Assembly (NCBI GenBank): GCA_903836465.1
Contig: CAILRB010000102.1
Span: 1-64,000, forward strand
Length of the DNA: 64,000 nucleotides
Direction: 5' to 3'
Source: an uncultured Chlorobiaceae bacterium
GTDB taxonomy: Bacteria; Bacteroidota; Chlorobiia; Chlorobiales; Chlorobiaceae
The notes below the pieces were generated by a model, which saw only the letters and a list, made by a program, of their open reading frames with translations, searched no databases and was not told the DNA's origin. Both the position numbers and the translations under genes were made by a program. Below are positions 29,201-37,298 of the stretch, piece after piece (positions within the stretch are counted from its first letter, which is position 1; each line of letters begins with the position of its first letter).

Positions 29201-32200
29201 GTCAATGCCTGGCGCCATACTGCCATCAGCATTATAGCGCACCAAAAGAAAATCAGGATTCCCATTGCTTGCGCTTGCACCGGCTACAAGAATTCTGCCG
29301 TCTGACTGCACAACCAGACTATTGCCTTCCGATTCATCACCAAGAGCAGTTTTGACAACACCATCACCCGAAAACGTGGTATCTAAAGTACCATCAGTAT
29401 TGTAACGCACGACAATAACTTCGCCACTACCGCTGCCGCCTGCAGGAGAGCTGCTCCCGGTCACAACAATCTTGCCGTCAGGCTGCAAGGTTACACTATG
29501 GGCGCTATCACTGCCACCAAAATCAGCGACAATCTTGCCATCAGAGTCAAAACTTGTATCCAGAGTACCATTCGAGTTGTATCGGACAATTACAAAATCC
29601 TGACCGCCACTAGCTGCCATATCGGCAAAAGAATAACTATCCCCGACAACAACAATTTTGCCATCCGGTTGAATTGCAGCACCTCCGACAAAATCACCAA
29701 ATCGGAAATCGGTGGTTGCCTTTCCTCCCACGCCGAACGTCGTGTCGAGACTCCCATCAGCGTTATACCGCACCAGAGCAAAATCACTTCCCCCACTGGA
29801 GCTGATTCCGCTTTCACCTATCACCACAATCTTGTTATCAGTCTGCACAATGAGGCTATGCACATAATCCTCAGCGCCAACATTGGTGATAACTTTGCCG
29901 TTAGCGCCAAACGAAGTGTCCAGAGTGCCATTGCTGTTATATCGCACCACGGCAAAATCTCCACCACCACTTGATGAAATACCAGTATACCCTGCAACAA
30001 CAATTTTGCCGTCTGACTCAATCTTTACACTTTCAGCTTTATCCCAACCTCCCAAATCTGTGATTACCTTACCATCGCCGTCGAAGGTAGTGTCGAGAGA
30101 GCCATTCGTGTTATAGCGCACCACGGCAAAATCTCCGCCACCACTTGATGAAATACCGTTATACCCCGCAACAACAATTTTGCCATCACTCTGCAATGCC
30201 GCGCTTGTGGCATATTCCAAGCCGCCAAAATCTGTGGTAACTTTACCATCACCATCAAACGTTGTATCAAGACTCCCGTCGACGTTATAGCGTACCACGG
30301 CAAACCCGCCATCTCCACCACCACTGGATTCCCCGGCCACAATAATCTTGCCATCCGTCTGCAATACAATACTTCTACCGAAATCGCTTCCACCGAAGTC
30401 AGTGGTGACTACGCCGCCACCTGAAAGAAATGTTGAAGAATTATGCGGGACAGCTCCCACCGTCGTAAAATCATATGCTGTCGTCCCTGCGTACACATTG
30501 CCAGCATAATCTTTGACGCTGCCAACGCTGAACGTTACGAAGTAATGTGTGGCGTTCGCTAAATCGTTGTTTGGATTGATGGTAAGCGTATTGTCCACAA
30601 TGGTGAGATTGTGGCTTGTCGATGCGTCGTAATGCTCAACAAGCGCACCGTTAGGTGACCCGCTGTGGATTTCAATAGCACCTGTACCTGCCTGAATCGC
30701 TTCGCTGAAGGTGAGAACAATATCATGGCCAACCGCAACACCGGTAGCGGCATCCGAAGGGCTGAAGGTAAGAACGGTTGGTGGAGTTGGATTAATTTTC
30801 TCAAGCAGGTAATTAATAGTATCAGAAAACAGGGGAAACTTTGCATCATTAATGCACCAGTCACCATTTTGGTCGACAAAAATCATGTCATTGCCAACCC
30901 AATCCACAAGCAAGTCCTTGAGATTTAACGTTGAAGCATCATAATGATTGCCATTAACTAAAATGCTGAGATCCCGAATATCGGCAGACTCTACTCCCTT
31001 TGCACCAAAACGGATATCACCAATACATTCAATAAGAACATCACCAAGCTGTACATCAATCTCATGAACACTTCCTGACAAGCCAAGGCCATGTTGCTCA
31101 TCAAAGGCACACGAAATATCACCTTTAATAGCCAAATCTGCACCATTTTTACTAATACGAATGTCCGTTGCACCACCGTCATAATGGAACTGACCTGAAG
31201 CATCCTGGGTATAGTTAATATCGCCAAGAATTGAGAGCAAGAATTTTTCGTCAGGATAAGTTATTGAAAGCGCATCAAGAGCGCCTACAACATTGAGAGA
31301 TGAAAGCACAGAAGACCCAGCAACAGAAATTGAGCCAGAAGCAATGACATCAAGCCAGGGTGTCGTAAAATGAAATGAGTGAAAAGTCCCACTGATTGCT
31401 CCGGTATCGAGGTTAGCAGAAATCCCGGAACCCAAGCCTGAAAACGCTAAATGAAGCGATTGTGAAGGATAATTAACAGCTATACTTGAGACAGAAATGA
31501 TTCCTGTTGTCAGATTATTTCCAGACAAGTTAAGGCCATTCTTCTCATCAAAGGTACACGACAAATCTCCTTTAATAGTTAAATCAGCTTTATCATTACC
31601 AAGAGATATTTCAGTCACATCCCCACTATAATTTATCTTGCCTAAAGCATCCTGGTAATAATTAATTTCCCCGACAAGTGAGAGCAAAACACTATCTTTA
31701 GGGTAAGATATTGAAAGATTTTGAAGATGACCAAAGACATCAAGTGGCGAAGTAACAGAAGAACCTGCAACAGAAATTGATCCAGAAGCAATGACATTAA
31801 TCCATGGTGTCGTAAACTGAAATGAATTAAAACTTCCGCTGATTGCACCGGTATCAAGGTTGGTAAAGATGCCAGAACCTGAAACGGACAAATGAACAGC
31901 TTCTGATGGATAATCAACAGTTATGCTTGAAACAGAAACAATTCCTGTTGTAATATCACCTCCAAAAAGCTTATTAATTCCACTTCCATTAATCCTGAGC
32001 TGTACTTGATGAGATCCATACTCAGCATAATATTGTGCTGCAGAAATATTTTCATACGTCGGCAACACTGAACCCGTAAGATGAGCAATCTCTATCAAAG
32101 ATCTTTCAATATCTGTATGTAATGAGGCAGAATATGACTGGAAATCAGAAAAGAATGAACCGAAATCTTTATCTGTCGAGTCAAATGCTGACAGAAAAGC

Positions 32201-32224
32201 CAGGTAAATATCATTAACTTTCAT
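23204..32224 (-). CDS. 3,006-aa repeat protein with two delta-60 blocks and dockerin-like C-terminus
   Basis: No signal peptide. Residues about 90-385 contain two tandem copies of a 145-residue beta unit (TTGI.SVSSI.V.YPS ... TTPW..VIASGSISVAGSSV). A Big_5 Ig-like domain follows at about 478-600 (SPSDAATGVAVGHDIVLTFSEAIQ). Residues about 605-1005 are seven delta-60 repeats (VVRYN.DGSLDTTFDGDGKV). Residues 1006-1360 are a module shared with the 5,219-aa protein. Then come Big_5, further 'LTWSD.THWTA...GRP' units (about 1480-2078), Big_5, a second set of seven delta-60 repeats (about 2195-2580) and a fourth Big_5. The C-terminus (from about 2706) is the shared module: ATFWKTGAPITGV, a cohesin-like stretch, two EF-hand-like dockerin loops (DVNKDGVIRAAD is clear) and IVKGDVDGSWVA. 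It lies 26 bp downstream of the outer-membrane barrel gene, so the two are probably one transcript. Likely a secreted surface protein of unknown binding target. Confidence 0.88.
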   Translation of the reverse strand: MKVNDIYLAFLSAFDSTDKDFGSFFSDFQSYSASLHTDIERSLIEIAHLTGSVLPTYENISAAQYYAEYGSHQVQLRINGSGINKLFGGDITTGIVSVSSITVDYPSEAVHLSVSGSGIFTNLDTGAISGSFNSFQFTTPWINVIASGSISVAGSSVTSPLDVFGHLQNLSISYPKDSVLLSLVGEINYYQDALGKINYSGDVTEISLGNDKADLTIKGDLSCTFDEKNGLNLSGNNLTTGIISVSSIAVNYPSQSLHLAFSGLGSGISANLDTGAISGTFHSFHFTTPWLDVIASGSISVAGSSVLSSLNVVGALDALSITYPDEKFLLSILGDINYTQDASGQFHYDGGATDIRISKNGADLAIKGDISCAFDEQHGLGLSGSVHEIDVQLGDVLIECIGDIRFGAKGVESADIRDLSILVNGNHYDASTLNLKDLLVDWVGNDMIFVDQNGDWCINDAKFPLFSDTINYLLEKINPTPPTVLTFSPSDAATGVAVGHDIVLTFSEAIQAGTGAIEIHSGSPNGALVEHYDASTSHNLTIVDNTLTINPNNDLANATHYFVTFSVGSVKDYAGNVYAGTTAYDFTTVGAVPHNSSTFLSGGGVVTTDFGGSDFGRSIVLQTDGKIIVAGESSGGGDGGFAVVRYNVDGSLDTTFDGDGKVTTDFGGLEYATSAALQSDGKIVVAGYNGISSSGGGDFAVVRYNTNGSLDTTFDGDGKVITDLGGWDKAESVKIESDGKIVVAGYTGISSSGGGDFAVVRYNSNGTLDTSFGANGKVITNVGAEDYVHSLIVQTDNKIVVIGESGISSSGGSDFALVRYNADGSLDTTFGVGGKATTDFRFGDFVGGAAIQPDGKIVVVGDSYSFADMAASGGQDFVIVRYNSNGTLDTSFDSDGKIVADFGGSDSAHSVTLQPDGKIVVTGSSSPAGGSGSGEVIVVRYNTDGTLDTTFSGDGVVKTALGDESEGNSLVVQSDGRILVAGASASNGNPDFLLVRYNADGSMAPGIDFDGTPVGMPGKYEGFADFFLDPTKLTVPGYLASFVINSDTNGTAYMSDVNSDGIPDSFSENWTNPSDSALMTSSGTITWYAADIFVVHVTAGATTSSYDHWGRIAYDVQGKVVGMYALNLNPVFTLTPDTTTGDALIATFTIPEKPGTWSLFDSDLNGVVDRMTRVQTYTDEHNVQQKNTNTYSLTWSDSTHWAARATAVDLGVGPIFDVHGRPTTIPFYTHTTTGPDVLHEISIIWQTKGADNVVATFDLPNALSGKLLDTNGDSLPDQAIFTSLSLTSSIEGGPLYTTVVNFTDWSNLNSTNTHLSAELQTTTDPSLMFTGTIKGASINPTTLAMPSYFMGSSSNNGTDTTNPTVTTFSPADGATGVAVGRDIVLTFSEAIQKGAGTIAIHSGSMGTVVESYDAATSSSIAISGNTLTINPTADLSGGKHYYVTFADGSIKDIAGNNFAGTSIYDFTTDNISTIALTPTKNPLNSFYISASQGGTLYDTNSDGVIDHVRVWGLGTSTGYYKMEWSDATHWTAKGLFTYTFGTEYDIQGRPKTCIIYGAELPINWASAGNSEHLLATISRVNGTLSETWKVFDNNSDNQADAGIYTATTDGVATTTITTSVVALTQDSYGRPTSVLSEIQTSSNPRDVFSGTVTGSSSHATAIQLPLGGSGAYTLMAAGTLVDSFTIYPSFIGRLYDMDGNSVIDQMDLVSTTADQSGQSTTNIYSFALTWSDRTHWTANAEYQMVFGTTFDADQRPMTWVTDGFVHDIVWQNKGADNIVATSSFAGKNSGELVVVTFIDSLGDSNPDELIYVKSNGSTVIERFQANIVGWTNNPTAVTLVIQTATNPAAVFTGSVTGSNIHAQDILEPLFPGNSGGGSTLSSHKLISTKHQVDVFNISATDIGRLYDMDSNGIIDRMDVARTSTGQSGQTSTSIKSYALSWNDTAHWTAHAAYELLFGLQYDGQGRPTTIFMNGAEQTINWATTVTNGVLATVPSVYDGIAATLTLLDTNADSKPDAFDYTEGSGSTLQTAHGTLDWWVKDSSNHSVAVSLVTQTSSKLADSFSGSVTGSSSNPTAIILPTFDTIAPTVTTFSPVDGATGVSVGSNIVLEFSEVIQKGSGAIEIRSDSPVGTVVASYNVATSSNITIAGNALTINPSADLANGTHYFVTFSDGSVKDLAGNSYAGTTSYDFMTGSNGGIITTDFGGNDGGFGVTLQSDGKILVAGSGMNGSNVEFHLARYNSDGTLDTSFSGDGKLLTDFGGNGAVALSVVVQSDHKILVSGQMPNEAGGYTLALARYNPDGSFDTTFGGGDGQVTGPVCSVQVALQSDGKILIAAGTTDYIALARYNADGSVDTTFGGGDGMVTVNPGQWGTGESVVVQSDGKILVAGYGQKSGYGFNTDFVLLHFTADGTLDTSFGSNGIITTDFGNGEDRAHSMVQSDGKILVAGSSLNETNNNFAVARYNMDGTLDPSFSGDGKLTTELGGNDEGYCMAVQSNGKILVAGHSNTSIAVVRYNTDGSLDSTFSSDGIVTTDIGAVAVFNDHIFTGMGMTLQPDGRILVTGQSNGDMALVRYNSDGTLDASFDGGSDTTSPALLSCTPADGAFGVAVGSDIKLSFNENIHFGSGTISIHVGSASGTVVESYNVATSTNVTVADKTLTINPTADLVHGTHYFVTFENGTIKDLAGNNSSGTNTYDFTTDALPLHQDLTGSATFWKTGAPITGVASTLTTAQGVAGAHPVEFKNIQLAPDGTRTLELWETSASPVQSAQLEFTLSSGSVATWQDAAGLTPGWISLANTGISGQFILGSIGTTALSAGPVKLGTLTLTAPTNPQHFELLLTTGQLNNATIPTFGIASDSMTTGSEGLYEHINMPDGTYALTSAKVSGTAEADAVHANDALAALKMAVGMNPNTDGSAVSPYQFLAADVNKDGVIRAADALNILKMAVKLDTAPANEWLFVPESVGSESMSRTHVIWPDNPLPVTLDVDQQLHLIGIVKGDVDGSWVA

Positions 32225-32250
32225 CTTTTAATAAGTTTTTGTTATAAAAG

Positions 32251-33084
32251 TCACAATGAGATTCCAATAAAAGCCAAACCGCCTAATGTACTATAAGACG
32301 CATTCATCAGATATTTCTTATTCTCCAGGTCAAGAGACTTTACTGAGTATCGACAACCTGCACCTGCAAATAAATTTGAATTAATTTTATACTCCACACT
32401 ACAATCAACTTCCGCGATACGACCTGAAATTTTATTTAATTCTATTGGCAAATAATCTGCATGAACAGAATACCGAATACCTTTATTCTGTTGATACGTA
32501 GCATAAGTGCCAACACAAGGCAATACAATAAAATAGTTTTCTTCACTATAACCAATGACAGGAATTGATGCGTGAGCATTACAATATAGTGCCTGTAAAC
32601 CACCTGAACCTCCAAACTCAAAATTACCTGACCGCACAATTGCATGAAAATAGCGCAATCGCATGGTTTCTACATCAATATCAACAGGCGCCATAACTGT
32701 CGGACGCAATAAAAAAAACAAAAAGCGAACATTTTTCCTGCCCAAAAGCACAGAAGAAGTCCTGTCCTTTGTATAGGTTAAATCGATGCCGGAATATTTA
32801 CTTAACCTCCCCTCAACTTCAACATAAGAAAAGGGTTCTACGATTTCACTTTTATCGCTCTTGTTGATATCGAGAGTTTGTTTTGAACTATCATTAAGCG
32901 ATTCATAATGCAACGCTGGCACTTGTTGATTCCACTGCATACCAAAAAACATACGCCACCTTCCAGCATTCAAACCATTTTCTCGTGAGCTATAATCAGC
33001 AAATGCAACATCAAATTTGATTAATAGGATAAATGAAAAAAATACGATTACCGCATTAACAAAACCGTTCCTTTTGAGTATCAT
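32251..33084 (-). CDS. Predicted outer-membrane beta-barrel protein
   Basis: 277 aa. A Sec signal peptide is clear: two basic residues near the N-terminus, a hydrophobic run (VIVFFSFILLI) and a likely cleavage after VAFA. The rest alternates polar and hydrophobic residues in short stretches ending in aromatics or glycine, as in small 8- to 10-stranded barrels, and the chain ends in GGLAFIGISL, a barrel-like closing strand. I do not recognise the family. It is the only protein of the giant-gene cluster with a Sec signal and lies 26 bp upstream of the 3,006-aa gene. It could be an anchor or receptor for the secreted proteins, but that is inference from position. Confidence 0.7.
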   Translation of the reverse strand: MILKRNGFVNAVIVFFSFILLIKFDVAFADYSSRENGLNAGRWRMFFGMQWNQQVPALHYESLNDSSKQTLDINKSDKSEIVEPFSYVEVEGRLSKYSGIDLTYTKDRTSSVLLGRKNVRFLFFLLRPTVMAPVDIDVETMRLRYFHAIVRSGNFEFGGSGGLQALYCNAHASIPVIGYSEENYFIVLPCVGTYATYQQNKGIRYSVHADYLPIELNKISGRIAEVDCSVEYKINSNLFAGAGCRYSVKSLDLENKKYLMNASYSTLGGLAFIGISL

Positions 33085-33157
33085 CTACAACGTATTGCAA
33101 CTATTTATGCCAAGCCCCTTGACTACCAGCACGATAGCCACAAAGATTTCCTGTATT

Positions 33158-34348
33158 CTATGGAATCAATCCGTCCAATGCCTCGATAAGCTTTCGGACG
33201 CTGTTATCCATCTTGTGCAACGTTGCTCCAGCAGCCCGAGCCCGATCGGTGTAGTCGATGTATAACGGCTCGTTGTCATACAATTGAACAATGTGCCTTA
33301 CAAACTGATCAAGCAATTCAGGAGTCAACAGCTCGGCATAAGGCTTTTCATGATATCTTGCGGGCAGCGCTATTGTTATACCTCCTTCACCGATCATTTC
33401 AGCATTCCCGCCATTATCGGTCACAATTGACGGAATAGCGTTCAGCATGGCTTCCGCCAGAACACGGGAACCGCTTTCCCACCAAAGGCTTGGGGCGAGG
33501 AGGATTCGTGCTCTGGAATAAACGGGACGCATATCCCTTGCATGTTTTGTTACCAGAACATTATTCAAACGGTCACGCGGGCTATCCATACGGATGCTGA
33601 TATACTGCACCAGGTCACTCCATTTCCCCCTTGATTCAACAACCTCGAACTGAATATCCGTCCGATGCTTTTCCAGTTCCATTGCTATTTGAACAACTAT
33701 TGCCGCGCCTTTTTCCAATGAGGGATTTACAAAAAGGATATTTCGACGGGAATGCTCTGAAGCGACAACTGCAACTGGATCGATAAACTTCCCAACCGGG
33801 GTCAACGTCAAGCTGTTCTTGCAATAATAGTACTCTGCTGTTGCCCTGGTGTCGGTCACAATGAGGTCAACATCCCTGCACCAGCGGGTTTTCGTATAGT
33901 TGCCGTTAACGAGGTAAGCAGCAACAGGAATGCCTCTCTGTTTTGCTTCATCGGAAATGAGGTAGTCAAAAGGCCTGCCGCCATAAAACCAGACAAGATC
34001 AGGCCTGAAGCTATCGAGTGTGTGGAGATAAAATTCATACCATTTTGCTTCCTCAAAGGCCGTCATGGCATCCCGCAGGTGACTGTTGGTCATCAGGAGT
34101 TTATGCACGAGAGGAGTATCTCGCAATTCCAGAATATCGGTTGTTTCGAGTCTTTTTTTCCAGTGTTCCGGAAGGGCCGACATACCACTCTCAGCATCAA
34201 AAATGGTGGCACCAATCACCTCTACTTCATACCCACAAAATGCAAGCTGACGAAGCATTTCTCGCACGGACATGGACGCTCCGCTCGAAGAATCCAGGAG
34301 ACAATACACATTCGCCCACAGAAGGCGAGGTTTTCGCTTTTGGTACAA
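33158..34348 (-). CDS. Glycosyltransferase family 4-like (GT-B fold)
   Basis: 396 aa, full length for the family. The N-terminal half has the GT-B donor/acceptor layout (PRLLWANVYCLLDSSSGAS, then GYEVEVIGATIF). The C-terminal half has NILFVNPSLEKGAAIVVQIA and the nucleotide-sugar site ESGSRVLAEAMLNAIPSIVTDNGG, with the two glutamates of the E-X7-E motif. A cytoplasmic enzyme that probably transfers a sugar from a nucleotide donor; substrate unknown. It sits between giant surface-protein genes, 73 bp upstream of the barrel gene on the same strand, so it may modify a surface glycan or one of these proteins. Confidence 0.8.
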   Translation of the reverse strand: MYQKRKPRLLWANVYCLLDSSSGASMSVREMLRQLAFCGYEVEVIGATIFDAESGMSALPEHWKKRLETTDILELRDTPLVHKLLMTNSHLRDAMTAFEEAKWYEFYLHTLDSFRPDLVWFYGGRPFDYLISDEAKQRGIPVAAYLVNGNYTKTRWCRDVDLIVTDTRATAEYYYCKNSLTLTPVGKFIDPVAVVASEHSRRNILFVNPSLEKGAAIVVQIAMELEKHRTDIQFEVVESRGKWSDLVQYISIRMDSPRDRLNNVLVTKHARDMRPVYSRARILLAPSLWWESGSRVLAEAMLNAIPSIVTDNGGNAEMIGEGGITIALPARYHEKPYAELLTPELLDQFVRHIVQLYDNEPLYIDYTDRARAAGATLHKMDNSVRKLIEALDGLIP

Positions 34349-34540
34349 AATGTCGTTATGTCTCAGATCTGTGGAGAAGACCCCGCCCGATAAATTATGT
34401 TTACAAGATAAGCAAAGAATGAGTAAGTAAGCCGTGTAACATCACAGAAATAGAGTAATCCTTGACTAATCTTCAATATTTAGTGTTGATTTTTACCCTA
34501 TAAAATCCTTTAACTTATTGTTGTTCCGTCCACACCCTTG

Positions 34541-37204
34541 TTATCCCACCCAGCTCCCATCAACATCGCCGCGAAGGATACCAATCAGATCAACCGCCGT
34601 ACCGGCAGTTATATCAACCGTAATCGAGTCGGCAAGGTTATGCGTTGCATCCCCCTGCACAAATACCCATTCCGGGGTTGGCGCAGGCAACCCAACCACA
34701 TGCTTAAGAATACCTATGGCGTCATTTAAATCCACACCATTAACTTTGTCGAAATCGGCGGCGACCTGCTGATAGTCATTCAGCGCCGTCAGTCCTACAA
34801 TGCTTTTGAGGATGGCAATGGCATCCAGCAAGTCAACCGCACCTTTATCGTTGGCAGCAGAAGCTTTTGTAGTGCTCAGCATATACGTGCCAGCCGCCAT
34901 ATCATGGTGCTGATAGAGGCCATCAGCGCCCGTGGTCATAGTGTCCAATGCTGTACCCAAGGTGGGAACAGCATCATTGCCCAGCCATCCCGTGCTTAAC
35001 GAGAGATCAAAATGCTTCGGATTGGTCGGTACGGTCAGCGTCAGGGTTCCGATCTGCAGTGATTCTGCGGACAACGCTCTTATACCCGTACCGGTAAGCA
35101 CAAAGAGGCCCGATGTTCCGGTATTGACCAGAGAGTTCCACCCTGAAGGCAAATCGGAAGCATTCTTCCATGCGGCAACTGAGCCCTCAGGCAAGGCAAA
35201 TTCAAGTTGCAGACTATGGATATCGCTCTTTGAAGAGGTTTTCCAGAGTTCAATGGTTCGGGAACCATCTGCGGCAACCTGTATATTCCTGAATTCAACA
35301 GGCAGTGTCCCTGAAGAAACCGGCATTGATGCAAGCATGCTGGTAACATCTGCAACTGGAGCCCCGCTCTTCCAAAAAGTGACATGACCTGTAAAAGTGT
35401 GAAGCAAAGGAGATGCTGTTATAAAGTCGTAGCTCCCGGTGCCTGCATAGCGGTTTCCAGCCAGGTCACTGATTGAGTACTCATCGAAGGTTACAAAGTA
35501 ATGCGCCCTGTGTGCTAAATCAGTAGTCGGATTGATGGTCAGCGTACTCCCTGAAACAGTCAGGTTTGTGCTTGTTGCGACATCATAGCTTTCCACTACC
35601 TTGCCGCTGGCAGAACTACTGTGAAGCGCTATTATCCCTGTGCATTTCTGGATTGCTTCGCTGAAGGTGAGCACTATGTCGCTGTTGACCGCAACGCTGT
35701 TTGTGCCATCACCAGGACTGAAAGTGGTGACCGTCGGGGCTGTAGCATCACCAAACTCAACAACAAGATCACTCTGCACGTAGAGGTCAACCGTCGCATC
35801 GGCAGTGCTGATATAATGCGCATAAGCAACACCATCAAGAGTCGTGCTTTCATTGCTCGTGAATGTTGGCCCAGTGGAAGAAAATCTTACCCTGTCACCG
35901 CTGTCGCCAACAATAGAGAGGTCATGATCGGCCTCCTTCACCTTCACAACATCATCCGCACTTGAGATGGCGAGCGTATTATGCTTTGCGTCAGTCAGAT
36001 CAATGATCTCAAAATTTCGCACCCTTACTGACTGAGTGTCCAGACCAACGACAGCATTCCCGCTGAAGCCAAGGCGGTCAGTGCCGCTGCCACCATCAAG
36101 AAGAGCAACCCCGATAACATCGGCGCCAGCATGAAGCGTCATAGTATCGTCACCGGCACTGAGATGAACATTGCCGACAAGTTTACCGGTTCCGGTAACA
36201 GTTATCAGGTCTGACACTGCAACCGAATCGTAATCATTCGGAATAGAATCAATTGAAAAGGCAACGCCGTTCATAACCGTTGTGATGCCGGATACTGTTC
36301 CGCTGATAATAAGGTTCATCGCACGGCCAGCTACAATAGCAGCAGCAAAGTCCCACCCCACTACGCTTACTGTGCCGGAAATCAAAAGTGGTTGCGCCGT
36401 TGGACCATGCAGCTCTCCTTCAGCGTACAATCCCAAGGAAAAACTATTTTCTGAAATGGCAGAAATATCGCCGGACAAACCGCCAATTGCCATATCCTCC
36501 TTTGAGTAAAGAGCATAAGCATAATTCTGTGCATGTACCGTAACCTTACCGGACAGATCACCGCCAATACTTAGCGCACCACTTTGGGCATCAAAACCAA
36601 CCGCTGTATTTATACCAGTTACGATGATTTCTGCTTTACTGGTAACGCTTCCTGCAATGGTAATATTATTTATGGCTACCACGCCGTATGAATCACTTTG
36701 GTCTGATGTAACTGTTATTCTGCCGGACAGATTATCCGTAATAATTATATCGACCCAGCCTACAATCCCGCTTGCCTGATAGTTTTGAGTAGCTTCACCA
36801 GCACTTGAAACGGTAGTATTCAGTACACCCGCCATCCCATTCAGAAGTAAAGTATCACTGCCGAGTACCAATTCATTATTGTTTCCCGTAACCGTCAGCG
36901 TCAGATTCTCTGGTATTGTAACAGCTCTATTGCTCTCCACTGGCAACACTATTGCGGGCATACCATCAATAACTGTGGCATTTTGAAGCTTTACCTCAAC
37001 AGCGTTGCCATCCATCACAAAAAAGACGGGTCTCGATATGACCGGTAACGGATTATCTGGATCAACAACAATGGTCCCGCTTATTGCAAATTGGATGATG
37101 TTGGAGTCATTTCCTCCAGAAGCATTAAGATATTCTATAGCCGAACGAAGTGAGCCTGTGCCACTATCGCCAGTAGTGGTCACAACTGCGATTTCAGTAC
37201 CCAT
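34541..37204 (-). CDS. Beta-helix-like surface protein with Big_5 and dockerin-like C-terminus
   Basis: 887 aa, no signal peptide. It opens with 'VVTTTGDSGTGSLRSAIEYLNA', the usual start of secreted parallel beta-helix proteins, and residues to about 480 are short repeated strands (ISGTV, LSGRITV, GGLSGDI) fitting such a helix. Residues 490-598 are a Big_5 domain (TVTTFSPGDGTNSVAVNSDIVLTF split by a few residues). From about 601: VTFWKSGAPVADV, a cohesin-like stretch (SLQLEFALPEGSVAAW, LQIGTLTLTVP), dockerin-like repeats (about 786-838; the second loop DFDKVNGVDLND has Val at the fifth position) and ILRGDVDGSWVG. The last 1.1 kb is nearly the same DNA as in the protease gene upstream. Likely a secreted adhesin. 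The 190 bp between it and the glycosyltransferase hold no gene. Confidence 0.85.
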   Translation of the reverse strand: MGTEIAVVTTTGDSGTGSLRSAIEYLNASGGNDSNIIQFAISGTIVVDPDNPLPVISRPVFFVMDGNAVEVKLQNATVIDGMPAIVLPVESNRAVTIPENLTLTVTGNNNELVLGSDTLLLNGMAGVLNTTVSSAGEATQNYQASGIVGWVDIIITDNLSGRITVTSDQSDSYGVVAINNITIAGSVTSKAEIIVTGINTAVGFDAQSGALSIGGDLSGKVTVHAQNYAYALYSKEDMAIGGLSGDISAISENSFSLGLYAEGELHGPTAQPLLISGTVSVVGWDFAAAIVAGRAMNLIISGTVSGITTVMNGVAFSIDSIPNDYDSVAVSDLITVTGTGKLVGNVHLSAGDDTMTLHAGADVIGVALLDGGSGTDRLGFSGNAVVGLDTQSVRVRNFEIIDLTDAKHNTLAISSADDVVKVKEADHDLSIVGDSGDRVRFSSTGPTFTSNESTTLDGVAYAHYISTADATVDLYVQSDLVVEFGDATAPTVTTFSPGDGTNSVAVNSDIVLTFSEAIQKCTGIIALHSSSASGKVVESYDVATSTNLTVSGSTLTINPTTDLAHRAHYFVTFDEYSISDLAGNRYAGTGSYDFITASPLLHTFTGHVTFWKSGAPVADVTSMLASMPVSSGTLPVEFRNIQVAADGSRTIELWKTSSKSDIHSLQLEFALPEGSVAAWKNASDLPSGWNSLVNTGTSGLFVLTGTGIRALSAESLQIGTLTLTVPTNPKHFDLSLSTGWLGNDAVPTLGTALDTMTTGADGLYQHHDMAAGTYMLSTTKASAANDKGAVDLLDAIAILKSIVGLTALNDYQQVAADFDKVNGVDLNDAIGILKHVVGLPAPTPEWVFVQGDATHNLADSITVDITAGTAVDLIGILRGDVDGSWVG

Positions 37205-37298
37205 GATTATCTATGTTATTGTTCTTGGTGTCGCCCAGTTTCTTGTTATACCTTAGTGATAGAACCATGGTACCTATAATTTCCGGTAGTCTATGAAA

